NCBI GenBank assembly: GCA_047777415.1
Contig: JBKEEO010000005.1
Coordinates: 1-7,417, forward strand
Direction of reading: 5' to 3'
Length of the DNA: 7,417 nt
Source: Caproicibacter sp047777415
GTDB lineage: Bacteria > Bacillota > Clostridia > Oscillospirales > Acutalibacteraceae
The notes beneath the pieces were generated by a model that was not told the DNA's origin, searched no databases, and saw nothing but the letters and a program-made list of their open reading frames with translations. Made by a program: the position numbers and the translations under genes. This document shows positions 1 through 6,672 of the stretch, piece after piece (position 1 is the stretch's first letter; every line of letters begins with the position of its first letter).

Positions 1-10
1 GAGCAGAATT

Positions 11-1648
11 TTATTTTGCAAGTCCTACCGGTGAGAATAATAAATATTCAGCAAGCATTAAAATGATACTGCAAGCAGCACACGGTTTAGCATATTTCCA
101 TGGCGTTAAATCCACTGCATGAGATTCGGGCAGTATGTAGTCTGTCTTTCTTGGATGTAATTTACCAACTAACAGCATGACCAGTACGTCAAGCGGGAAC
201 AGTACCGATAATACATATAGATAGTGGACTTGAAGCGGCAAAAATTTCGATAAAGTGTAAAGTATAATGTGAAATACTAGGACTATTTTAGGTGCAGAGG
301 CCGGCACACGCTTTGATGCTAATCCTACAATCACAATAGCTAAAATAGGCATACTGTAAAAACCAAAGCATTCCTGTAAAAAATCATATAACCCTGTTGG
401 AGCAAAACTTACAAGAGGGGCTACTAAAATGGATACCAAAGCCAAACCGGTTCCAAAGATTTTCCCTACTTTTACAAGCTGTTCATCCGTTGCATTGCGA
501 TTAAACACCTCACGGTGGATATCTAATGTATACATAGTTGATGAACTGTTCAAAGCGCTGTCAAACGATGAAAGTATAGCTCCAAATAAAACTGCTGCAA
601 AAAAGCCAAGCAGAGGTTTCGGCATAACATTAAGCACCAAAGTAGGATATGCTAAGTCGCCGTTTTGAGCCAAATTGGATATTTGAGTTTCTGTAAAAAA
701 TCCTTCACTTGGATTCATATACATGCGATAAGCTATAATTCCAGAAAGCACAATGAACCATGGTGTCACTAATTTCAAAAATCCTGCCAATATGGCACCC
801 TTTTGAGCTTCTTTCAAATTTTTAGCTCCGAGAGTTCGTTGAATGATAGATTGGTTTGTGCACCAGTAAAATAAATTATTAAACAACATTCCTGTAAACA
901 AAATGGGCCACGGAACCATCGGCGGTAATGCGTCAACCGGATTGATTGCATTCCACTTTTCTGCCGGTACCATATTGATCAAGTTACGTACACCTGCTAT
1001 GAATCCATCGTTTTGTCCTAAAGCAAAAATTGCTAAAATGGGAACCATAAAGCCACCTATCAGTAGTCCTACACCATTAACGGTATCGGAAACCGCAACA
1101 GCCTTGAGCCCGCCGAAAATAGCATAAATGGAACTTACGATTCCCAATGCAACTACTGTTATGATTACCCCTTGGAACTGAGTAACACCGAAAATTTTAT
1201 CTACACCAAAAATCTGGTTTAATACCAGAGCTCCTGAGTACAAAACAGTGGGCAAATACGTAAATAGGTACCCTAACAAGAACAAAATTGATATAATACG
1301 TTTTGTTAAAGAATCATACCTATTTTCCAAGAATTCAGGTACTGTAGTAATACCTATTTGTAAATATTTTGGTAAAAACCATAGTGCTAAAAACGTTAAA
1401 GCCAAACACGAAGTTGCTTCCCACGCCATTGGTCCCATATTACTTCTGAAACTTTGACCGCTTTGCCCTATAAGCTGCTCTGTTGAAAGATTTGTTAACA
1501 TCAAAGAACCTGCAATCACAACTCCTGACAACGTTCTGCCAGCTAAAAAATAACCGTCTTTAGTCGACAAATTATCCCCTTTGCTTTTGAAATATGAAAT
1601 AATACCAACCAATGCTGTAAATCCAATAAACGAAATTACAACAAACAT
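11..1648 (-). CDS. Solute:sodium symporter (SSS/SLC5, SGLT type), probable Na+/myo-inositol transporter
   Basis: This 545-residue inner-membrane protein should import a sugar or cyclitol together with Na+. Hydrophobic segments run along the whole length (about 2-19, 40-60, 78-93, 117-137, 159-177, 191-210, 247-262, 285-308, 345-362, 395-415, 430-443, 455-470, 474-495 and 521-538), as in the LeuT-fold SSS family. Aligned by eye from memory with Vibrio vSGLT, it keeps the sugar-contact residues Q58, E77, S80, N258 and K292, the gate tyrosine Y261 in NNLFYW, the motif NQSIIQRTLGAK, and the serine pair S360-S361 of the Na2 sodium site. The ATG is preceded by GGGAGGAG four bases upstream, and the length is normal. 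It is the last iol-linked gene seen, 44 bases after iolG. The family and Na+ coupling are well supported. The inositol substrate is inferred from the neighbours; another cyclitol or a hexose is possible. Confidence 0.9.
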   Translation of the reverse strand: MFVVISFIGFTALVGIISYFKSKGDNLSTKDGYFLAGRTLSGVVIAGSLMLTNLSTEQLIGQSGQSFRSNMGPMAWEATSCLALTFLALWFLPKYLQIGITTVPEFLENRYDSLTKRIISILFLLGYLFTYLPTVLYSGALVLNQIFGVDKIFGVTQFQGVIITVVALGIVSSIYAIFGGLKAVAVSDTVNGVGLLIGGFMVPILAIFALGQNDGFIAGVRNLINMVPAEKWNAINPVDALPPMVPWPILFTGMLFNNLFYWCTNQSIIQRTLGAKNLKEAQKGAILAGFLKLVTPWFIVLSGIIAYRMYMNPSEGFFTETQISNLAQNGDLAYPTLVLNVMPKPLLGFFAAVLFGAILSSFDSALNSSSTMYTLDIHREVFNRNATDEQLVKVGKIFGTGLALVSILVAPLVSFAPTGLYDFLQECFGFYSMPILAIVIVGLASKRVPASAPKIVLVFHIILYTLSKFLPLQVHYLYVLSVLFPLDVLVMLLVGKLHPRKTDYILPESHAVDLTPWKYAKPCAACSIILMLAEYLLFSPVGLAK

Positions 1649-1692
1649 GATGCTCCTCCCATTTCAATACAACTCTCAAAAACGATTCAAAT

Positions 1693-2703
1693 TCATCCGA
1701 TTTCAGATAACTTGACAGGTCTATGTTCATTTGCAGATTTTTGAGCAGCTAAGCCAATCCTTACTGCTTGCAGCCCATCCTGTATGTTTACCGGTACCGA
1801 AGTATCATTCACTACAGCATCTACGAAACTGGCAATCTCTTTTACATATGATTGCACATACCGTTCAAGGAAAAAGTACAGCGGTTTCTCCCCTACAACC
1901 CCTGTATCATTCGAAATACAACAACTAGATGCTGTATCGTTTTTAATGTTTGCCATCCCTTTGGAACCAAATACCTCCGCTCTTTGGTCATATCCATACA
2001 CGGAACGGCGGCAATTGTCTATAACAACAAGTGCTCCATTTTCCATTTTAAGAGTGATAATTGCGGTATCAACATCCCCAAGTTCCCCTATCCTAGGATC
2101 CGTAAGCACAGCCGCTTGTACATATACTTCTTCGGGATCGCTTCCGGCCAAAAAGCGCGCCATATCAAAATCATGAATCGTCATGTCCAAAAATAGGCCT
2201 CCGGAAACCTTTATATATTCGGGCGACGGAGGTTCCGGATCTCGGGATGTGATTTTAATGATTTCTGGTACACCAACTTTTCCTGACTGTACTGCTTGAT
2301 GGACTGCTTCAAAATTGTGGTCAAAGCGCCTGTTAAACCCAACTTGATACTTAAGGGGCTTGTCCTTCAGCGCGTTTTGAACTTTTCTTATCTTATGCAC
2401 GTCATGGTCAACCGGCTTTTCACAAAAAACATGTTTTCCAGCCTCAATTGCTTCCAGAGAAATCGGTGCATGCGTATCTGTGGATGAACAAATCAAAACT
2501 GCACCAATTTCAGGATCATTTAGAATATCGTGATAATCTTTCGTTGTATATTTTATCTCTAAGCTTTTTGCCCATTTAGCTGTATCTTCACTCAGAAAAG
2601 GATCTGCAACTGCTTTAATTTTCGCGTTGTTTACATAATTACTTATACTACGCATATGTAATTTCCCGATTCGTCCTGCACCAATAATACCAATCTGCAA
2701 CAT
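1693..2703 (-). CDS. iolG: Inositol 2-dehydrogenase (Gfo/Idh/MocA family)
   Basis: This cytosolic NAD-dependent oxidoreductase is expected to oxidise myo-inositol at C2 to 2-keto-myo-inositol (scyllo-inosose), the first step of the pathway. Its 336 residues match the usual family length. The N-terminal Rossmann domain begins with IGIIGAGRIGKLH (4-16), and D34 after the second strand suits NAD rather than NADP. The family EKP motif (95-97) supplies catalytic K96. The C-terminal domain carries FLDMTIHDFDMARF (171-184), in which D173 and H177 correspond to the Asp and His of the catalytic triad known from Bacillus IolG. The ATG has GGGGAGG nine bases upstream. It follows iolE by 44 bases and precedes the symporter by 44, consistent with one transcript. 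The substrate assignment rests on context: scyllo- or chiro-inositol dehydrogenases are close relatives and cannot be excluded by eye. Confidence 0.92.
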   Translation of the reverse strand: MLQIGIIGAGRIGKLHMRSISNYVNNAKIKAVADPFLSEDTAKWAKSLEIKYTTKDYHDILNDPEIGAVLICSSTDTHAPISLEAIEAGKHVFCEKPVDHDVHKIRKVQNALKDKPLKYQVGFNRRFDHNFEAVHQAVQSGKVGVPEIIKITSRDPEPPSPEYIKVSGGLFLDMTIHDFDMARFLAGSDPEEVYVQAAVLTDPRIGELGDVDTAIITLKMENGALVVIDNCRRSVYGYDQRAEVFGSKGMANIKNDTASSCCISNDTGVVGEKPLYFFLERYVQSYVKEIASFVDAVVNDTSVPVNIQDGLQAVRIGLAAQKSANEHRPVKLSEIG

Positions 2704-2747
2704 AAAATATATCCTCCCCTTATTTCTTTTGATAAATGATTGGTCTC

Positions 2748-3641
2748 TCAGATTCCAGACTGTTCACGAATGTACTTTCTTGCTTTCATTGCATATTCAA
2801 GAGGATTAGCCTTAGCTGGATCCTGCTCCGCTTCCACGACTATCCACCCCGTATAGTTCGCTTTTTCAAGGCAGTCAAAGATCGGTTTAAAGTTGAGATT
2901 GCCATCTCCCGGAACTGTAAAAATTCCACGCCTTATACTTTCTAAAAAGCTTAAACGCTGCGATTTAGATTTTTCGGCTACATCATTTCTCAAGTCTTTC
3001 AAATGGACATGCCCCACACGTTTTATGTATTTATTTAAAATTTTCATTGGATCTATCCCAGCTAAACCGAGGTGGCCAGAATCAAACAGCAAATAAACAA
3101 GGTTGGAATCCGTATGTTCCATCAGCCGATCGATCTCATCTTCGTTCTGCACAACGGTTCCCATATGATGATGAAACGTAAGTTTCATACCTTTCTCTTT
3201 CGCAATTTTCCCCAAACGGTTCAGGCCATTACACAGCAAATCCCATTCATGATCATCCATTACGTACTTACCCTCAAAAATTGGCTGATCTTTGCCTTGG
3301 ATACTGTAGCTTTGCTCTGAAACACCAATTACATTTGCACCTACGTATTTTAAAAAGTCAAGACGCTCACAAAACGCGTTTGCGGTCTCCTCAAATGGTT
3401 TGGATATTAAATAAGATGAAAACCATTGGTTGCAAATTGTCAATCCTCGCAAGTCAAGTGCCTTTTTTAGCACTTCTTTATCTTTGGGATATTTATTCCC
3501 AATTTCGCATCCCGAATAACCTGCCAAAGCCATCTCACTGACACACTGCTCAAATGTGTTTTCTTTGCCTAAATCAGGCATGTCATCATTCGTCCATCCT
3601 ATTGGTGCTATTCCGACTTTAACTTTGTTTTTATCTAGCAT
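2748..3641 (-). CDS. iolE: Inosose dehydratase (2-keto-myo-inositol dehydratase)
   Basis: This TIM-barrel enzyme of the xylose isomerase-like/AP endonuclease 2 superfamily removes water from 2-keto-myo-inositol to give 3D-(3,5/4)-trihydroxycyclohexane-1,2-dione, the IolD substrate. From the chosen start it has 297 residues, matching Bacillus IolE. Recognisable blocks are GIAPIGWTNDD near the N-terminus, QWFSSYLI, VSEQSYS, FHHHMGTVVQ, the metal-ligand region FDSGH (D187, H190), GHVHLKD (H211, H213), TVPGDG and WIVVEAEQDP with E270. A longer ORF starts at 3656 with five extra residues, MEEIE, but those codons contain the GGAGGAG ribosome binding site lying six bases before the ATG at 3641, so the shorter form is preferred. 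It sits between iolD (32 bases upstream) and iolG (44 bases downstream). The identification is firm; only the start is in question. Confidence 0.95.
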   Translation of the reverse strand: MLDKNKVKVGIAPIGWTNDDMPDLGKENTFEQCVSEMALAGYSGCEIGNKYPKDKEVLKKALDLRGLTICNQWFSSYLISKPFEETANAFCERLDFLKYVGANVIGVSEQSYSIQGKDQPIFEGKYVMDDHEWDLLCNGLNRLGKIAKEKGMKLTFHHHMGTVVQNEDEIDRLMEHTDSNLVYLLFDSGHLGLAGIDPMKILNKYIKRVGHVHLKDLRNDVAEKSKSQRLSFLESIRRGIFTVPGDGNLNFKPIFDCLEKANYTGWIVVEAEQDPAKANPLEYAMKARKYIREQSGI

Positions 3642-3647
3642 TTCAAT

Positions 3648-3654
3648 CTCCTCC
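3648..3654 (-). promoter_or_regulatory. Ribosome binding site that decides the iolE start
   Basis: On the minus strand this reads GGAGGAG, with a six-base spacer (3642-3647) before the ATG at 3641-3639. It overlaps the upstream in-frame ATG at 3656-3654, which has only a weak AAG-type sequence ahead of it. The arrangement favours initiation at 3641 and makes the five-codon extension an artefact of taking the longest ORF. Confidence 0.75.
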
Positions 3655-3673
3655 ATTTCTTAAAATAATGTTA

Positions 3674-5605
3674 TTAATATAACCTCGCTTCTTTGCGATG
3701 AGCTTCTTTTTTCCGATAAGCTTCTTGTTCAGATTCTTTTTGGGAAGTGCTTGCAACGCCGACATGCCACCATGAATTGTAGTCATGTGTCATTGTTTTG
3801 GGCAAAACTTTAATATCAATTAAAGTAGAAACATCCTGATTTTTAGCGTCTTCCAGTGCATTAATAAGTTCATCTAAATTATGAACAGTGTATGTTTTTA
3901 CTCCATATCCGGCCGCCACGGCCGCATAGCTAACAGGAATCAGTTTTCCATCCAAGTTTCCGGTCCGGTCGTCACGGAACCTAAATTCGGTGCCAAAGTT
4001 GCCTATTCCATTGGACATTTCAAGGTTGTTGATGCAGCCAAATGAAGAATTATCAAACAACAGCACATTGATTTTTTTATGTTCCTGAATGGAAGTGAAA
4101 AGCTCTGTGTGCAGCATCAGAAAACTTCCATCACCGAGCATCGCATATACTTCTCTGTCCGGTTCCGCGATTTTAACACCTAGTGCACCTGCAATCTCAT
4201 ACCCCATACATGAGTATCCATATTCCATATGATATGAATCTCGGACATCCGTAGTCCACATTCTCTGCAGGTCACCGGGCAGACTTCCGGAAGCGCCGAC
4301 TACAATTGCATCTTCACTGATATGCTTACGTATAGCACATATAGCCGCTGTTTGTGTTAAATCTGAGCCTGTCATTTCGCAAAATTCTGATATACTTGAA
4401 GGGTTTCTTGCCTCTATCATAGGCTTAAAATTGGTACCATATTGATAAGATGCAAGCTTCTTCATTTCCGCATCCCATGCATTTTTGGCTTGTGCAATTT
4501 CATTTTTGTATGAAGCATGATAGTGTTTTTCTTCTAAGATCTTTGTTAACTTTTGAAGCGTAACTTTGGCATCACCAATCACTTTTATTGCATCCATTTT
4601 ATAAGCATGGAAACGAGAAATATTGATTGAAACTATTTGAACTTTTGGATTTTTAAAGAGCCATTTGGATGATGTAGTAAAATCAGACATACGCGTGCCT
4701 ATTGCGATTATCAGATCAGCCTCTTTGGCGATTGTATTGGCCGCAAGGTTTCCGGTCACGCCAATTCCGCCAAGACAAAAAGGAGATGATGATTTACAAG
4801 CACTTTTTCCTGCCTGTGTTTCCGCAAATGGAATTCCAAACTTGCTGCAAAAATCTTCCAAACATTCTCCTGCCTGCGAATATTTTACGCCACCGCCGCA
4901 TATAACAAGGGGTTTCTTACTTTGCAAAACAGCACTTGCTGCATCCATAAGTTCCCCAGAATCCGGTACTCTGCGGACAATTCTATGGACTCTTTTTCTT
5001 AAGAAATAATCCGGGTAATCAAAACTTTCCCCTTCTACGTCTTGCGGAATGGCAATGCAGACCGCACCTGTCTCTTCCGGATCGGTTAAAACGCGCATGG
5101 CATTGATCATAGCCGTCATCAGCTGTTCTGGTCTCTCGATTCTGTCCCAATATTTACAAACAGCTTTAAATGCATCATTAGTAGTAATCCGTGGACTAAA
5201 TGGCTGTTCAATCTGTTGCAAAACAGGATCCGGCTGTCGTGTTGCAAATGTATCACCGGGCAACAACAGCAGTGGAATATTGTTGACAGAAGCGCATGCC
5301 GCTGCCGTTACCATGTTAGCGGCACCAGGCCCTATGGACGAAGAACAGGCAATTATTTTTTTTCTGTTATTCTGTCTTGCATAAGCGACCGCCATGTGTG
5401 CCATTCCCTGTTCATTCTTACCTTGGAAATATTTCAAATTTCCCGGATTTTCATCCAAAGCCTGACCGAGACCGACAACATTTCCATGTCCAAAAATAGT
5501 TGCAATGCCTGTAACAAATTTGATTTCTTCATCATCAATACAAATGTATTGATTATCCAGAAAACGAATTAACGCCTGTGCCACCGTCATACGTGTTACA
5601 CCCAT
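3674..5605 (-). CDS. iolD: 3D-(3,5/4)-trihydroxycyclohexane-1,2-dione hydrolase (ThDP-dependent)
   Basis: This thiamine diphosphate enzyme of the acetolactate synthase/pyruvate oxidase family opens the cyclohexanedione ring to 5-deoxyglucuronate, the committed ring-cleavage step. At 643 residues it is the usual length for IolD. The N-terminal pyrimidine-binding domain has TIFGHGNVVGLGQAL (36-50) and the catalytic glutamate E65 in QGKNEQGMAH, followed by LLLPGDTFATRQPDPVLQQ. The central domain includes ETQAGKS and IGTRMSDFTTSSK. The C-terminal ThDP-binding domain has ASGSLPGDLQRMW, EYGYSCMGYE and the GDGS (491-494) to N519 metal/diphosphate motif. The family-typical end LPKTMTHDYNSWWHVGVA is followed by a charged tail. 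The ATG at 5605 has AAGGGGGAG five bases upstream, better than the next Met at residue 6. It lies 31 bases after iolC. The C-terminal tail holds a small degenerate repeat (see findings). Confidence 0.96.
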   Translation of the reverse strand: MGVTRMTVAQALIRFLDNQYICIDDEEIKFVTGIATIFGHGNVVGLGQALDENPGNLKYFQGKNEQGMAHMAVAYARQNNRKKIIACSSSIGPGAANMVTAAACASVNNIPLLLLPGDTFATRQPDPVLQQIEQPFSPRITTNDAFKAVCKYWDRIERPEQLMTAMINAMRVLTDPEETGAVCIAIPQDVEGESFDYPDYFLRKRVHRIVRRVPDSGELMDAASAVLQSKKPLVICGGGVKYSQAGECLEDFCSKFGIPFAETQAGKSACKSSSPFCLGGIGVTGNLAANTIAKEADLIIAIGTRMSDFTTSSKWLFKNPKVQIVSINISRFHAYKMDAIKVIGDAKVTLQKLTKILEEKHYHASYKNEIAQAKNAWDAEMKKLASYQYGTNFKPMIEARNPSSISEFCEMTGSDLTQTAAICAIRKHISEDAIVVGASGSLPGDLQRMWTTDVRDSYHMEYGYSCMGYEIAGALGVKIAEPDREVYAMLGDGSFLMLHTELFTSIQEHKKINVLLFDNSSFGCINNLEMSNGIGNFGTEFRFRDDRTGNLDGKLIPVSYAAVAAGYGVKTYTVHNLDELINALEDAKNQDVSTLIDIKVLPKTMTHDYNSWWHVGVASTSQKESEQEAYRKKEAHRKEARLY

Positions 5606-5636
5606 AAAAACTCCCCCTTAAAAGGCCAAAATGAAA

Positions 5637-6653
5637 TTATGCTTTTGCTACCATTTCCCCGTATTTACGTTTACACTCAGCGATATAATCTTTTAGAGTC
5701 TGAATCGTTGGCATACTGCTAGAACAAGAATGGCTTGCAACCAACAAAGAGGCCGAGGCGCTCCCAAGCTCCAGACAGTCGATTATTTCCCATCCTTCAA
5801 GCAGACCGTAAAGGAATGCCGATGCATAACCATCTCCGCCTCCGAATGATTTTAACTTCTTAATTGGAAAAGGTTTAATGGAAAAGTCCTGACCATCGTT
5901 GGTATATGCCGTCGAGCCTTCTTTTCCGTGTTTGATAACGACGATTTTTGCTCCTTTATTACACCAATAACGGGCACTTTCTTTATCCGTCATATTGGGA
6001 CAAATAAGGCGTTCTGCCAAGTCGTATTCCTCGCGAGACCCTAAAATGACATCAGCCTGACTTGCTGCTGTGGCATAGTATATTGCCGTTTCATCTTTGG
6101 ATTTCCAATTATAATTTCTGTAATCTATGTCAAATATGACCGGTGTATCTGTTTTTTTGGCCAGAAAAATAGCTTTAAGTGCAGCTTCCCTAGATGGACT
6201 TTCTGAAAGTGCTGTTCCCGATACTAAAAGTGCTTTGCTCTGTTTGATATATTCTTCGTCTATATGTTCTGGATTTAACTGCAGATCTGCAATATTATTT
6301 CTGTACATCAAAATACTGCTCTCTTTTTCACTGAGGATTTCAGTAAAGGTTAAACCAAGTTTCTCACCATGCGTACAACGGAAAATATGTGAAGTATCTA
6401 CACCTTCATTTTGGAGATACTCTGTTACGTAATCACCAAAACGATCATCAGAGACGCATGCGAAAAAGCCACATTTTTTCCCAAGCCTAGAAAGGCCTAC
6501 TGCAATATTGGCCGGCGATCCTCCAACATATTTTTTGAATGTTGTGCTTTCAGCAAGCGTCTTATAATAATCTACCGGATTAAAGTCAATTGTCACCCTG
6601 CCCAGTAATGTCATATCGTATTTTCTTTTTTTATCGAATGTGATGTATTGCAT
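5637..6653 (-). CDS. iolC: 5-dehydro-2-deoxygluconokinase (PfkB/ribokinase family)
   Basis: This cytosolic sugar kinase uses ATP to phosphorylate 5-dehydro-2-deoxy-D-gluconate (DKG) at C6, preparing it for the aldolase. From the chosen start it has 338 residues. The N-terminal half has the PfkB block KYVGGSPANIAVGLSRLG, then KLGLTFTEILS, ILMYRNNIADL and LLVSGTALSESPSREA, all close to Bacillus IolC. The C-terminal half has VVIKHGKEGS and the second PfkB signature KSFGGGDGYASAF, whose Asp (D274 in this numbering) is the expected catalytic base. The motif reads GGGDG where Bacillus has GAGDS, which still fits the family pattern. An ATG two codons upstream at 6659 is only two bases from the AAAAGGAG site, whereas the ATG at 6653 is eight bases away, so 6653 is preferred; the upstream start is not excluded. 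It follows the aldolase gene closely, as expected for sequential steps. Confidence 0.95.
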   Translation of the reverse strand: MQYITFDKKRKYDMTLLGRVTIDFNPVDYYKTLAESTTFKKYVGGSPANIAVGLSRLGKKCGFFACVSDDRFGDYVTEYLQNEGVDTSHIFRCTHGEKLGLTFTEILSEKESSILMYRNNIADLQLNPEHIDEEYIKQSKALLVSGTALSESPSREAALKAIFLAKKTDTPVIFDIDYRNYNWKSKDETAIYYATAASQADVILGSREEYDLAERLICPNMTDKESARYWCNKGAKIVVIKHGKEGSTAYTNDGQDFSIKPFPIKKLKSFGGGDGYASAFLYGLLEGWEIIDCLELGSASASLLVASHSCSSSMPTIQTLKDYIAECKRKYGEMVAKA

Positions 6654-6661
6654 TTCCATTT

Positions 6662-6669
6662 CTCCTTTT
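6662..6669 (-). promoter_or_regulatory. Ribosome binding site that decides the iolC start
   Basis: On the minus strand this reads AAAAGGAG and lies in the short gap after the aldolase stop codon. The first in-frame ATG (6659-6657) is two bases away, which is too close for normal initiation. The second (6653-6651) is eight bases away and is the better placed start. The two choices differ by Met-Glu only. Confidence 0.65.
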
Positions 6670-6672
6670 CAT

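Noticed and set aside
1649..1692. Possible internal promoter or terminator before the symporter gene
   Set aside because: The 44-base gap has no stable hairpin with a U tract and no -35/-10 pair with good match and spacing; it is explained by the ribosome binding site and a short spacer.
1784..2176. 130-codon plus-strand ORF opposite iolG, and the overlapping one at 1852-2196
   Set aside because: Both are shadows of iolG. The proteins show no recognisable domain or family motif, and the opposite strand encodes a complete enzyme with all its catalytic residues.
5049..5572. Plus-strand ORFs of 111 and 118 codons opposite iolD
   Set aside because: They are antisense to the conserved N-terminal ThDP domain, show no family resemblance, and overlap each other in different frames, as expected of chance ORFs.
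5606..5636. Possible hairpin or operator in the iolC-iolD gap (CCTTTTAAGG)
   Set aside because: The arms are four base pairs with a two-base loop, too tight for a real hairpin, and part of it is the iolD ribosome binding site.
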